The notes: generated by a model not told the origin, from the letters alone. Shown: positions 20,475-34,100, numbered from the stretch's first letter. The stretch is 64,000 nucleotides of DNA from Puccinia triticina (GCF_026914185.1 NC_070570.1:5208001-5272000); one strand, 5' to 3'. Made by a program: numbers and translations.

Positions 20475-21341
20475 GAGTGTGGGGATACAAGGGAATCGGG
20501 TGGGCCGTCGAGCACGGGCTGGGGGAGGCGGGGCCCCAGGCGACGGACTACGCGTGGCTGTCGAGCGACGGGTATCCGCTGCAAGCGGCGGCCGCGACGC
20601 CCGCGGATGCGGTGCCGGACTACCGGCACCCGGCGCCGGACGAGGTGGTGTGTCGGCTGAACCTCACGCTCTGTTTCCCCGCCCCCGCGTCAGCGGGCGG
20701 GCAGGAGGAGCGGGCGGAGACGGTGATGCGCCGGGTGGCCAGCGGACGGCCCGGGTGCGGCGACTGTCTGCTCGCCCTCCTCGTCGGCAAACGGCCCGCA
20801 GGCATCCACGCCCGTCTCCCTGCGCACCCGGCTCGCAGAGTGGGCCGGCCCGGCGGCCCTCGCCTCCACATCCTTCTCCAGCGTCCATAAACGCGCCGCC
20901 GACACCGCCTTCTTCTCCGCCCCCTGGCCCCGCCTCTCCCGGCTCGACAGCCGCGCGCTGCTGCCCCTCGACCCGCGCATCTGGGCCGTCCGCAACATCC
21001 AGCGCTACCAATACGTCCTCGGTGCCCCTCCCTCTTCCCTCCTGGTCCGTGTACTGTCTCTGACATGCGCTCTCTCCATGCGGACAGGGAACTCGCCGAG
21101 CCGGTTCGACGTCCTGACGACGCTCTCGTCCAGCCGCAACGTGCTCGACCGGCTGTCCCACCACTTCGCCCCCTCCTCGTCGTCGCCGGCGACCGAAGCC
21201 GGGCCGGCCGCCCATCGCCCCTTGCTCGTCACCATCAACGACCGCATCTTCGCCCCCCACCTCGACCGCGTCCATCAGCTCTTCACCCACTGGCTTAACG
21301 CCTCCTGGCCCACTCCGGCGCCCTGGGAAAAACCCTTCTGA
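20475..21341 (+). pseudogene. Probable Stealth/XPT1-like C-terminal half
   Basis: A frame entering at a possible acceptor (TTTGAG, ends 20474) reads WGYKGIGWAVEHGLG, ATDYAWLSSDGYPL and GRPGCGDCLLALLVG. Without a visible intron the coding frame shifts near 20810-20820 and continues LAEWAGPAALASTSFSSVHK, PLDPRIWAVRNIQRYQYVLG. A GT-AG intron (21022-21087) joins NSPSRFDVLTTLSSSRNV, RPLLVTINDRIFAPH and LNASWPTPAPWEKPF, ending at TGA 21339-21341. The CGDCL block, a RYxYxLGxxPSxF block and a late TxND element fit my recollection of fungal Stealth proteins, where the last element is normally NDD (conserved region 4); here it is NDR. The frame change and the NDR substitution suggest loss of function. 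It is the same family and strand as the N-terminal piece at 1268-1711. Confidence 0.45.
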
Positions 21342-22148
21342 CACCCGCTTTTTTTGTGCACACAGACACTGCACACCGCCCATCTTCCCTCGATTTAGAC
21401 CTCTTTATCTGTGCCATCATCCCCCGCAAAGTCACTTTTCTTTCTCCTCCGGCTGTACATTTGTTGGCATATTGTTAGAGCTAGAAATTGTAGTGTGCTC
21501 AAAACCCGTGTAAAATGTACAATACTTGTTTTTGGGTGTCAAGCAAACGTGACACACAAGTAGAGGGGCGCGGGCGGCGTGTGCAAGCCCACCACCATGT
21601 GTGGAGGGACTTGCGCGCAAGGTCGGCCTTTTGGCCTGAGAGCAGAAAATCATGTTGGTGTAGCGCACCCTATTTCTGCACTTCGCCCCACAAACTCAGA
21701 GAACCTTAATTTGATTTTCAACATGGATGGTCATCTTGCCGTCATCATAGTCTATTCAGAATCTTGGTTTTTGCACTTACACGTCTCTTATCACGTTGCT
21801 GTTTATGGGGATCCCTTGGTGCCCATCATAACCAAACTGCATCATGATCTGGTGTAAAAACCCAAGCTTGTACCTTTTCTTCTCCATCCAGCCTTGACAA
21901 AGGAAAACCAAGAGCACAAAGGATTACTGGCCATTGCATTGTGCAAGAAGATGGCTGGATTTTCTTCTGGCACTCCAAAATCAGGTTGACACCACCGGGG
22001 GAGACTTTGACGCCCTCTCCAGATCTACCCTTTTTCTGTAACTGTGCTGGATGCCTTTGGATCACGAGTAGCACTAGTCTGTTTGCAGAAAAAACCAAGA
22101 TTGGTGTGGATCTCCTGCAGTCAAGGACAATCTGAAGTGATCTTCTGT
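21342..22148. other. Intergenic, no gene seen
   Basis: 3' flank of the Stealth-like gene and AT-rich sequence. Short open frames have no features. Confidence 0.4.
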
Positions 22149-22512
22149 AGAGCTGGTACTTTGCACCCGGGTACCCGTGGCAGGTGGGGGTGCCTGCCTG
22201 AGTTTTGACTCAAACCGGACACCTGCACCCGCACCTGCTAGCCGGTACCTGCGCACTCCAATGGGTACCCGCTCACAGGTGCTTATGTAGTACCTGCCAA
22301 TGGGCACTTTGGGCCAGCTCTTGTTGGAAAACTGGTACTTTGTGCCCAGGTAGCTGCGGCGGGTGCGAGCCCCTGCCTGGATTTCCGCCCAGACTGGAGT
22401 CCTGGACACATGCACCTGCACCCGTACCCGCCGGCAGGTACCTGCGCACTCCAATGGATGCTTGCCCATGGGTGCCTTGTACCCGCCAACGGGTACTAGG
22501 GGCCAGCTCTAA
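22149..22512. repeat. Two tandem copies of a 180-190 base GGTACC-rich unit
   Basis: CTGGTACTTTG(CA/TG)CCC starts near 22154 and 22340. Both copies share CACCTGCACCCG, GGTACCTGCGCACTCCAATGG and a terminal GGGCCAGCTC. Confidence 0.8.
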
Positions 22513-22992
22513 TTGAGGACAAAGATGGCCATCACTATCAAATTGGCGTGATGCAACATTTCAATGCCCAAAACCCATTGAAAACTCCAGCCTGGCTCAC
22601 AAGCATCTCTGTTCTCAAGACTTTCTCAGGATATAAAGGAAAAAGAGTTTTCATGACAGATTTCAAAATCTGCCTTTTGTGAACCCCTTTTTTTCCTTGT
22701 CATGAAATAGATGCTTGGTCCCATACAGTGAGATTGCCTTCTTCTTCTTTTTTTTTTGATGGTATTGAGATACTCAAAGACGTTGACAGAAAGGACCAAG
22801 TGTGGGGTTTGAAAGCTGGTAAACCATGAGGAGCTCCTTTCCTCATGTCAATCATGAGTGAGTCCAGCTATTTTAGGATGATTTGACTGCTGTGAGGGGT
22901 GTTGTTTGTGCTAATTGGAAGAAGTGATGTGTAAGTCAGGTTGGGTTTTGAGGTGTTAGGTTGGGCTGGGCTGTGCAGTGCTGAGTCATCGA

Positions 22993-23002
22993 TATATATA
23001 AG
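22993..23002 (+). promoter_or_regulatory. TATA box of DCP1
   Basis: TATATATAAG, about 80 bases before the ATG at 23080. Confidence 0.5.
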
Positions 23003-23079
23003 CCCACGCCAACTTCCCCGCGCCCGGCAACCCTCCCTCCACGATCCCACTGCCGCCGAACCACCCCAGCCCAAATCCA

Positions 23080-25584
23080 ATGGATCCTCGCACCATCAAC
23101 TTCAACGTCCTCCGCAGACACGACCCCCAGATCTCCTCGATCCGGGACTCGACCTCCTATGCAGTCATCTACCGCTACTTCCACGGGGCATGGTCCAAGA
23201 CCGGCTTCGAAGGCACCCTCTTCATCTTCCAGCGGGACACCCACCCCTTCTATGGGGTCTTCGTCCTCAACCGCCAGGGCCTCGACAACCTCTGCGAAGG
23301 ACTCCTGCCCGGCTGGGATGTCGACCTCGACGAAGGCCTGATCATCTGGAGGAGTGCCGGCGCAACCGGTGATGCAGACGACGGTCAGTCCTCCATCCTC
23401 CTCACCCTGTTGTCCTTCCCCCCGCCCCCCCCCCCCCCCACTGACGTCTTCCTGCAACTTCCAAAGACGTCATCTACGGCATCTGGGTCTACGAAGAGAA
23501 AGACCGCACCCGGATCGCGACCACCATGCAGGAGTGAGTCTTCCTTTTCCGTTTCCGTCTACCTATTCCGGTCACCCAACTCATCCACACTTACTTCTCA
23601 AGGCTCATCGAAACCGCCTCAGCACAGCAGAATCCCCAACCACCACCTCCCTCGTCATCACCTCCGCCCGTATCGCTCTCCCATCCAGTACCCCGCGTTC
23701 CGATCATCACCGCCGGCCAAACTATCTCACTCGATCAACTCTTCGGCGTCGGCTCAGTCTGCTCGGAACCCCCGCCGCAGACCTCAGCCTTGCCCCATCC
23801 GGGCGCCTCAGTCACCGATCCAGACGAAGAAAAGGAGAACCTGCTGCCCTCGCAAGTCATGAGCCCCGACCCGTCCGACCTACCAAAAGGAATGCAACTA
23901 CTCGACTCCCTCTTCCAAAAGGCTGCCATCAAACCCCAGCCAGCTTCTCACCAATCCAACCCTAACACCGACCCTGAACCGATCAACCAACATCCAACAT
24001 CAATCCACCAACTCCTCAACCAACTCTCGGGCTCAAGCTCAAAGCCCCCATCCCAAAACACTTCAAGCCATCAACAGTCTCAGTCGACCAATAACAACCG
24101 AAGAGACCGGCGCCAAAGCTCCGGCCAAGAGAATTTCAAACATCAATCTACGACTGTCGACCAGCCAAGCCATCGTCCAATCAACCAAAACCATTCTTCG
24201 ACTCGGGCCGACCATCGCAACCTGAACCCCAGCCATAACCACCCCCATTCACGTCGGAGCAGCGGGGGCTCTTCTTCGCACAGTCGGAATGGCAAGATCC
24301 CCTTTGGCCTTAACCCTGCCACCCAACCCCATACCCAGCAGCCAGCAGCCCCCACGAATCCAGTCAACATCGTGGCCGCCCCCGTCCCAATGGACAGTGC
24401 GAATGCTGAGGCCCGCCACAATATCCTGAGCTTACTCGGCCATCCGGCTGCCGCCCGGCCAGATGATGTCTATTCGACGGGCACGAACCCCACGCTGGTT
24501 GCCCCTCCGTCGGGCACCAATAACCACACTACCGGCTGGCCACACTCGTCGCCCGATAGTCGCGGAGGAGGCAGCAATCCTCGCATCCTCTACTCTCCTC
24601 AGCAGCAACAGCTGCCGCAACAACAGGGAACCGGGTCGCATGCCTACAACAGTCCCCGCTCGACCCACGTCTCCCAGGAAGCCTCGCCCCACCAACACTC
24701 CCAGCAGGCCTTCGTCCAGCACAACCCCCTGCCGCTCCCCTCCTCCTACGGGACCTCGGCCGAACGCACGCCTCCGCGGGGCGCCCAGCTGAGCAACTCG
24801 GCCAACCACTCGCCCAACGGGCCCCGCCCGCCGCCTCACCACCACCAGCATTCCCAGCCACCGCCAGGAGCGGGCGCGCAGCCGCCCGTCCAGTCTAATG
24901 GCGGCGCCGCCGGGCCCGTGTTCTCCGGCTCCGTCTGGCCGTTCGACAAGCTCCCCAACCGCGCCCTGAGCCCGCTCAACCCCGCCCGCCAGTCGCCCGC
25001 CAGCCTGGCCATCCATCGCGCCCGGGGAGCCGCCCCCGCTGGCCACCCACAGACTACTACCAATGGCACCCAGCGCAAGACTTTCCCTCACCATCACCAG
25101 CAGCAACAGGCCCGGCACCACCACCACCATTCCCCCGCTGGACACTCGCCCCCGCTCGTCAACGACTCCTCCAGACCTAGTCGTGCACATTCCCTCACCG
25201 ACCCCACTACTGCATCTACGACCCACCATTCCCCCTCCTCCACCCACCACAACGCCGGCCCCCCCACTCTCGTTAACTCCAAACTCGCCGTCGAGAGCTT
25301 GGACCAACTCCTCCTCGGCCACAACCTTGACAACCATCAGCCGTCCCATCGGCAGCAGCAGGTCGCTGACGCCAATCCTTTGGATAAGGCACACTTCGTT
25401 AACTCTATCTTGGACTTGATCAACGTCCGTTGTCGTCCTCTCTCTCTCTCTCCTCTTCTTTTGCACTGTTGCAATGCTGATGATATTTTCTTTCTCTGAA
25501 CCTTGAACGTTGTAGAATAACGGGGCGTTTGTGGACACGTTGTATGCCCGATACTTGGCCCGATATGCAGAGAAATACTTATGA
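23080..25584 (+). CDS. DCP1: mRNA-decapping enzyme subunit 1
   Basis: Four exons (23080-23383, 23467-23533, 23603-25424, 25516-25584) with phase-consistent GT-AG introns give 753 residues. The EVH1 domain occupies about residues 5-125: INFNVLRRHDPQISSI, AVIYRYFHGAWSKTGFEGTL, RDTHPFYGVFVLNRQGLDNL and DVIYGIWVYEEKDRTRIAT are the DCP1 hallmarks. Dcp1 binds and activates the Dcp2 decapping enzyme in cytoplasmic P bodies, promoting 5'-to-3' mRNA decay. A long disordered linker rich in Ser, Pro, Asn, His and Gln follows (runs QQQQLPQQQ, HHHQQQQARHHHHH). It contains short conserved-looking patches (TISLDQLFG, GMQLLDSLFQKA, ARHNILSLLGH, VWPFDKL), plausible binding motifs for decay factors. The last exons encode DKAHFVNSILDLINNNGAFV then DTLYARYLARYAEKYL, an amphipathic C-terminal helix region like the Dcp1 C-terminal domain. 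Confidence 0.9.
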
Positions 25585-28500
25585 GACCCCGCTCTTCTTC
25601 TTACCGTCTTACCCCATTTAACGACCCCACTATGCCGTCCTCTCTCTCTCTCTTTAAGAACACTATATCTATATGAACTAGCTACGTCCCCAGAGGTCCA
25701 TTGCCTTGATACAACACCACATTATATGGACACATATATACATGTATATATCAATATCACACTCGAGAAATGAAGACTAACGCGGAGACATCGAACGACA
25801 AGGGAGAAAGACATCTTCACAACTCGCTGTTGTTCTTTCTAGATATGTGCATCTGCATTTTTAGCCAGAATTGGTGGCTGGCGTGGGGCAAATGTACTTA
25901 GGGATCGGAGGCTCGATTCATGAGGCTGATGAAAAACATGTAAAGAGTATACATGTCGAAATCCGATGATGATGAGCTCTATGGATCTCCAGTCCGAGAT
26001 CGACAATCCAAGTTGCGGGTTCTTATTGATGCATGGACCGCAGGAACTACTTGTCCCCTCATGTATGCACACAATCTGCTTTCTCCTGGACAGAGAGAGA
26101 GATGCATGTAATGGTGACACGATAGATACACAGTCGGAAGTCCGTGAGGCACATTATCTTGGGTATATTTTGGCTTTTTGGATTTCAACAGGTCTGGGCT
26201 GAGACTCAGAGCAAGTCTGAGACACTGCCAGCACTGGTACGCTCAAATCCCCGCACACAAGTAAAAGGAAGGCATGATTGACTCTAAACATCCAGACAAT
26301 TCTTACTCTGCAAACATCAATATTGGTGTTGTGTTTACTTATGACACCATTGTAGAAAGGAGGCCACATGCCCATGGGTCAACTGCTGCATGGATCTCCT
26401 AACATGGGGTTCCTGGTCCGACCCCGAGCAGGCCGGAGGAAGGCCAACCTTAGAGTCACACACAACAGTTCTTGTGCAGTGCACTCCGCCTCCACTGGGC
26501 TCTCCACCCTGCTCCACTTCTTGGGCCAGATTGGCGCTTGGAGCTTGCTTCTCAATGTGCAAGTCTGTTACACAAGGGGTAGGGGTCACAGGAGCAAGGA
26601 GCGAGTCCGACAGAATGAAGGCTGGGGATGGGTGTGGCACGGTGGAACTGGAGGAGGAAGTTGACCCTCCCCCAAGCACAACAGCTGTTGCACACTCAGT
26701 CCACTGGCCTTTCCCCCCCTGCCCCACTCCCTCAGGCTGCAGCCAGATTGGCGTTGGGAGCTTGCTTTTGGTGCGCAAGTTTACCCAAGGTGCAGGCCGG
26801 TCACAGGAGCAAGGAGTGGTGAGCGCGCAGAAATGGATGTCCTTGGTCAGAGGGGATGGGCGAAGAGAGTCCCAGCGGCTTTCAGAGCGGACAGCTGCGG
26901 TCTCAGTCTCAGGAAGGCATGGTCGATGTGGAGAGGGACTTCAGGTCAGCTCACTCTTGGGCCTGCCGGCTTCTCTCTCCCCGGGTACGGCGGGCGTCCG
27001 GTGGACCCGAGAGAGTCTGCCGGATCCGTCGGCTCAAGATTCACACTCCTCCCAGTCCACCCCATTACAAAACCATGTGCGCGCAGTCCTATCACGTTTC
27101 CCGCCCTTGACTCTGTTCCTCCCTGCATCCTGATCACACCGCGAGCTCTGCTGACGCGATGGTTCCTTAGAATCTCGGAAACAGCGCCTTGAGAGTGTTC
27201 TGTCTCTGTGTCCTTCTGGGCACTAGAACATCTGCTCGAAAGGATTACGATACCTAGCTTGCATGCACAGATGGTGTTGGCTGTTTCTATGACCATAGCC
27301 AGCGGTAAATATGTAGAGTATGTAGAAGAGTTGGGCCACCGTGCCGCGATAAGCCAAAGTGCTTAAACTCTTCTCTAGACGCGTATGATGATGAGTCTAC
27401 CAGCTCGGCTCATCCTGCGTCCACAAATCCCAGCCGGCTGCGAGCGCACGTTCTCTCATCACAACGGCGGTCTGGAGCGGAGATTTCTCCGCTCAGTCTC
27501 CGCCCTTAATAGAAGACTCCGACGAGGCTAGCATGAGTTAGCCGCTGCCGGTCGGTAGCCTAGCGGGTGTGGCCTGCATCTTCGGCTGGCGGGTGCAGCT
27601 AAATAAATAGTACTCAGCGTAACCAGTGCTGGATCTTGTCTTTCCTTTGTGTCCGTTTGGAAAGGGGAGTCTAAGCAAGAGTGTGTGTGTGCTGCTCGCG
27701 TGCAAGGCCGGTTGATGACGATGTGAATGCGAAAGGGCAGGGAGAACTTGCCGAAGGATCTAAACCAATCTAGTGTGTAAATACATCTGTGTTGTGCTGT
27801 TGACTCAAGTCTCATCCCACACCCTTTCACACTTCACATCCGCACCTCTCAACTACATAACTAGACATGGCTTTGGTGCCCCAGCTATCTAAGGATGTAG
27901 GAGGGGTGACTGTCCAAGCCAGTTGATTATAACAAGCGTTTGAGGATGGCCAAGGTACCTTCTCAAGCGGAGGAAGGGGGGCATACCTAGTGGAAAGCCC
28001 CTGTGAGTGTGCCGGGCTGGGGTTGTTCGGATGCCGTTTGATGATAGTCTTCCTTTACACCCGCGAGAGTTTCAGCTTCGATACAATTGCAGGAAATCTT
28101 CCAGCAGTTGCTGTGATCCATATTTCCACAGCCATTGGGGATTTATTTAATTCGACCGACCAGGACGAAGCAGACTAAAAAGACGTATCGATGTGCATGC
28201 ATATCGACTGCAAGAATAGTCTACCTCTTTGCCCACAGTCTCGCTCGATTTTCCCCTATCTTCTCTGATGAAGCCGGCGCGCTGCCTCCTTTGATCTTCC
28301 TCCCGATATTGCCCGCCTCCTATCGTCCCGCCTATTCTCCTTCTGCAAAAAAAAAACACTGCGCACATTCTCTCCTTCGTTCGCCTCTTCCGACGCCGAG
28401 CGTCGCTCCAAGAGAAGAACCCCCGCCCCAGCAACCCACTAATAATCGATACCACCAACACCATGTGGCTCTGTCGGGATCCGGTCAAGCACAAAATATC

Positions 28501-28900
28501 AAAATCCTAAAAAAAACACTCTCAAAGTTCTCCCAGAATCACACCACTTGTGGCTCTTATTTCTCTTTATCATCTGACCTCCTCTCTCTCTCTCGTTCCA
28601 TCAAGAAAAAAACAAAGGAAAAAAGCTTCTGATTCACAACATTCGTTAAAATTGTTTCCATTTTTTTTGGCTTTCAAGTGTTAATAATCAAGCAGCCATT
28701 TTGATTCCACATTCATATTCTATCCTTTAGAGCACCGTTAATCAGCATCATCACCCTTACTTTTTTTGACTGGTCAAAATCCCATAAATCCATAGACATA
28801 CATACCAGCTTGTTCCCTTCTAGTACATATTCATAAAAATATAGCTATAGATTAGATTGAAGGTTATCAAGCCAGTTTTTCAAGACACACCCTTTCGAGC
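25585..28900. other. Intergenic; imperfect 216-base-spaced duplication, no confident gene
   Basis: CCAGATTGGCG(C/T)T(T)GGGAGCTTGCTT and GGTCACAGGAGCAAGGAG occur near 26526-26612 and again near 26742-26820. Overlapping open frames on both strands at 26335-27133 (247 and 147 codons) conflict, and neither shows a domain or start context, so I call none. The remainder is AT-rich with a CT-rich block at 28200-28630. Confidence 0.4.
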
Positions 28901-31103
28901 TGACACTTCCTCCTCCCGAGTCCGGTTTCCAGTCGCCCACAACACCCACATATCCCCCACAGCCGAGCCCCCACACTCACCATCCCGCGGTCAGCGTCAT
29001 ACCATCCAGCCCACGATCCATCCAGATTCCGTGATCCGATCGAAGGTTCCCCCCAGTGGACCACCATTCCCGGTCAGTGGCTTGATATTGTGACTGTGAG
29101 TGTCGATCCGTCACTTTCTCTTCTCTCTCCCCGCCTCTCGTCCGACCCGTGTGATCTGGTCGATCGCTCGCTCGCTTCCTTTCTCTTGATCTCAACCAAG
29201 GCCGACCAATCTCAGATACATATCGTGTTCCTGCCATCGACAACTTTCTCTACTGCTGTCTGCCTGATGATGTATGTATTACAGCAAGCAGCCCGCGCTG
29301 TCTGTGCCTCGGCCCTCGGATTGTCCTCGAGGGCTCACCGCGGACGCTCTATCGTCCTGCATATCCCCCACCTTTCGCTATGTAACATCGGTTGATCAGA
29401 AGCCTCTCCTTCAGCCCGAGTGCAGTCGGAGCATGACCCCGGACAGTTTTGTGTACTGTGTGTTACAGTAGAGGGCGGCGGTGGCATACACTCTGCTTTT
29501 GACGTGTTTTTATAGTTCCCCAGCCGAAAGATCGGTGTATGCCGAAAACTGTCCAAGGTTTTCCAGTTGACAAGCCTGTGGACATCACCGATGAGGGCGT
29601 CAATATTATTTATGTACGCAAAGCATGAATAGTTGATCATGTTCGTGATTGGTATGAGTATGGACGCGCCCATTGACAGCCCAGCTCCAGCCGCATGGTG
29701 TTATTATTTATACTCCTGCGGAGATGTCTGCCAGTACAGCGGAAAATCTGGCTTTAAGCAGTCTGTGATGGAGGGAAACTCCGAGTGGCCTCACCGCCAA
29801 TGGGCAATCCTCTTCCCTCTCTTTGACGCGTCGCTGGCTTGGCCATCTTCACAGACTCTGCTCTCCCTGACTGCGAATTCCTCAGAGCAACCTCATCACT
29901 GGACAATTCCCTCGGATAATATCGAGAGGCCTCCCCATTTCAAATATAAGTTCCTGTCGTCTCGACATATCCCCTCCCCTTTACAACGTCTAAAATATTC
30001 ACGACGGCGACGACTGCCCCGACGACCTACCATAGACCTGTGCCTGTGGCGATTTCACAAAGCTTGGCCATCCCTTCTACCTCTCATAGAATATCACTGC
30101 CTCAAGTGACAACCTCAAGCGACCCTTGCAAGTGAATGTTTTATGACCCTAACGAAGCTCGCATGCTTGGATGATCACTCTGGCTCGAAGCAAATCACCA
30201 CTAGCACCGATGATGATGATAATGATGATGAACGCACAGCGGAGAGTCTCGTGAACACCCACCCTATCAATCGATTTCCGGGATCTCGAGGAAAGCAAAC
30301 CAGCTGCAAAATATAAACCCTTTTTTCATCAAACACCTCCGCCTCTGCCTCTCCTCCCCCCGCGTGGTCTATGATCTATCCGTGGCTGTCTATCTCCACT
30401 CTATTTGATCAGCTCTCCGCCAGTGTCTGAAAAAACCTATTTCTCAAGAAACCACACGTCTCTCCTCCAGAGTCCGGAGTCAAGCAGTCTTTCCTCATCT
30501 GACTTTCAATACATTTTACATTTGTTTATTACCTCCTTGTACACACACACCACAACACGCTATATCTTACGTATTTGTATCCCCTCTCGTCCCCGACTTG
30601 TTGTTGTACCCCTCACCTCGTTTACATTAACACTCAAAACGTTGTGGTACTATCACACGATTCAATCTGACCCGCTTGCGCCCAACTTTTCTTCTTCCAA
30701 GCATAAAACAAACAACATTTTCCTTTTTTTTATCTTACTTCTTTTTTTTTTGACACCCCCTACATAAAACAACTCAAACCGCATCCGTCTCCGATTCCGG
30801 TCCCAAAAACCAGCCCCAAATTTTCCCATCGGTCCATCCTGATTCCTTCTACATATTTATTTCTATATTTTATCATTGGCCCTTTTCTTCTAGCCCTCTC
30901 CTCCTATCTTGCTTCCTCCCCTGTCAATCAATCCCAGACTGCTTTTACGATCTGACATTTATGATCTTCTGCGTTTCATTTTGTTTTTGAAGATTGACCA
31001 TTTCTCAACTGCTTCCCAGTTCGATTCTACATCCATCCTCACTGGTTCCCCCAAACGGCGCCCCCCCCTCAGAAGCTTGTCCGCTGCTTGCTCCGATACT
31101 AAC
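28901..31103. promoter_or_regulatory. Long CT-rich upstream region of the 1913-residue protein gene
   Basis: Pyrimidine-rich tracts (about 30330-31100) and few purine runs are typical of fungal promoters and 5' leaders. A trinucleotide cluster (GATGATGAT) lies at 30210-30230. No coding region supported. An intron in the leader is possible but not provable here. Confidence 0.35.
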
Positions 31104-34100
31104 ATGGATCGGCCCAAACTCTTTCCCGGCGTCTTCCTCAAGTTCGACTCGAGCCATGCCCCGTTTGCTCAACCATCCCCACCGCCTCGGAGGAATCCAA
31201 ACAATCGAACAGCCTCCAACCAGTCCCAGCGCCCGTGGCGGCGACCCTCAATCAACCAGCAGAGCTCATCATCATCAGGTTTGGTTGTTCTTTAAACCCG
31301 CATTCACTCAGACTCCAACCCGTATGCTGACAATTTCCTGATTTCTACTCCGATCATCAATTTATATGCAGTCGTGCAACTCATTTCGCCGCCCATCGTC
31401 CGCCCACCACCACCACCACAACCAAGGTGGCTGCAACAGCAGCAGGCCAAGAAGCGTAAACTCAGCCAGCCCAAACAAGAACAAGCCGTTCTCCTCCAAC
31501 CTAGCACTACCACCAGCCGGAAACCCCGCTCGCGGATACCTTTCCAATGGAGGCTGCCATCGTCTTCCTCCCCCGCTACCGGACCTTCTACCGCCAATCA
31601 GTCTGAACAAGTTCTTCCCGATGATACCCAGCCCTCCCACTACCCGAACGATACCCCTCAGAAAGTGTCGCAGAAGAAATCCTCGATCTTCCGTAAATTC
31701 TCCAGATCCCATTCAATTTCTTCCAACATCTCATCATCATCCACTTCTGTTTCGTATCTGGCATCCACGACGCCCCAAGCCGCCCTTCGGAATTTTTCAA
31801 ACCATTCTGATTCAATTGCCAGCCGATCTTGCTCGAGTCACTCCGCCGTCCTCAAATCCCAGAGCTCCGATGACTCCATCGGAACCCGGCCTCGACCCAC
31901 TCGCTCCTCAAGTCCACCTGTCACTAGCAATATCAGTTCCTGCTCATCCTCATTGAATCCCTCGGTCAGCTATGTCACAGATTCTGAATTCGAGTCCCTC
32001 TCAGATGACCACGAGGAGGTTCTTTCTGCACACTCTCATATCAACATCCCCGTCGCCCCTCAACCTCTCTCGAACTCGAGCACCCATGGTATTGGATCAA
32101 CCTCTCAGTCAAGGATTTCCGAAGCATCCTGTCCCCCACCTCAATGCCCGCTGCCCCCATCCCCGTCGAGTCCAACTCATGACGTTCGCTCTCAGCCTTT
32201 CAGCGAGCTGCCCTTTGCGTGTCCTTCGCCGAACATGCCTGGTAATCGTGTTGTCAATCGGCACATCCGACCGACTCCGGCCCAAGCGCCCCCACTTCCG
32301 CGTTCCCGAACCCCATCGCTGGTAATTCGACCCAAGTTTGCCACTAGTCAACACAATCTCGATGCTATTGTCCAGTCCTCCAAGTCCAGCTCCGACGCGC
32401 ATGCCCACAACAGCGCGTCCGATCATGTTGATACTCAAGATCGACCCACGTCTCGACCTAAGAGCGATCTGATGCGCGGACTTGGCTGGGGCCGTGCCCC
32501 GATCGACCCTCCACGTCTGATCTCTCCTTCACCCAGTCTCCTCCACAACCCCTCCTCGTCTGATGTCTCGATCAACCGCCCTTTGCAGGATGCAATCATC
32601 GCCGACTATCTCCTCGCACCTCAAAACTCAAACAAATCACACCAGTTTTCATCGCCCCAAAAAAACCCCCCACTCAATCCAAGGAAAACGCTCAAGGACC
32701 GATTCACCCTAGCCAGTACCGCACCTTTGAGGTTAACCAAGACCCAACATGTCCGCCATCAAAGTACGGCGTCTGCTACGGGTCGTGCAATCGCGAGCAG
32801 CTTGTTCGGAGCCCTTAGCCCTACAAGCAATCGACATACAGTCATGGACCCGGAGGATGAGAAGCGCAAGGTCGAATTCAAGAGGATGATAAGCTATCCA
32901 GTCCTCAATCACGGTACTAGCGGTGACAATGACGCGTCAAATGCCCAAGACAAAAACTTTCAGAGCGTGCCAGATTTGGATTGCTACAATCTTAGCATCG
33001 AGGCCGCTATGCGTTCACTCGAAGGTATCAAACCCATCGAGACAGCTTCGATCACCACGCCACCTGGATCCATCAAGTCCAGATCTAATGGCCCGGAAGA
33101 CCGGCCGATCTCATGGACTTTTGAAGACAAGCCAGATTTATCAGATGTTGAAGCCAGCTACGAGTTTAGCTTTACGAGTGGAAAATCGGACGCTTGGACA
33201 CAAAAGTTGAGAAGACGGGTGTCCGTCAACCGGCTGATGATTAAGTCGAAGAGCAAGCCAGCCAGCTCACCCTCGCCTGATGGTCGCAGTAAAAATAGCC
33301 CGAGCAGTGGATTACGAACTTATAAAGCCGCTCAGAAGCAACTAAGGACCAAGGCTAGTGCTCGGTTGAGGCCTTTGATACGCAAAGTCTCATCCGTATC
33401 TCACAAGCAACGTGCTCCGATCGGCTCGTCTGAAGGCAGAAATGCCTTCGAAGCCCATGAGCTTGACAGAACTGGTAAGCTTCGAGTGCTTAGGATGCCA
33501 GCCTGAAAAAAAGAAGTCTTACCATCCATTCTTTATTTTTGCACAAACAGGCGAAGAGAACGAAGAGGAGGAGTTGCTGGCCTTGAGTCGAACTCCTATC
33601 CGGCGGGCCAACCCAGAACGCTTCATCAATTCGAAGCCCGAGAGCCGTCTTCGACAGATCCGCTCATCCATCTCTAGAGGTCATACTCCCCGTAGCGCCT
33701 CTTCGCCGACGGTCAGTCTGACCACGCCACAGCAGTCCAAACCTTTTCCGAGGACAAGCCAATCGATCCGAGAGAAGCGGAAGATCTTCGAGCAACCCGT
33801 CAACCCGTCGACCGATGATCTTCCTCATTTTAATCGTTCGACCAACTCGTCATTGGCTATCTCGATCGCCTCGTCCAGCCACTCTGCATCCAGAGGCGCC
33901 TTGTCAACAAGCTCGGGCGTCGACCGACGTTCCAGTGTCCCAAGTGAGAGGCGGCAATCCAAACGCAAGCCAACGCCTGCCGAAATCAAGTTGAGAGACG
34001 AGACCCAGAGCGTCAAAGCCTTGGTGGACAAATTCGAGACCCAACACCACCGCAGTAGCTTAGGCAAATCGGTCGACTCGGACTCGCAGAAAAAACGGGC

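Noticed and set aside
20413..21383. Long Pro/Arg-rich and Gly/Arg-rich frames on both strands
   Set aside because: Shadows of the GC-rich Stealth-like exons.
24432..25538. 368-codon minus frame opposite DCP1
   Set aside because: Antisense reading of the DCP1 linker; Gly/Val/Arg-rich with no domain.
26335..27133. 247-codon plus and 147-codon minus frames
   Set aside because: They overlap on opposite strands across an imperfect duplication; no domain, no splice context, no basis to choose either.
29090..30109. Two plus frames of 101 and 158 codons
   Set aside because: No domain or start context; in a CT-rich upstream region.
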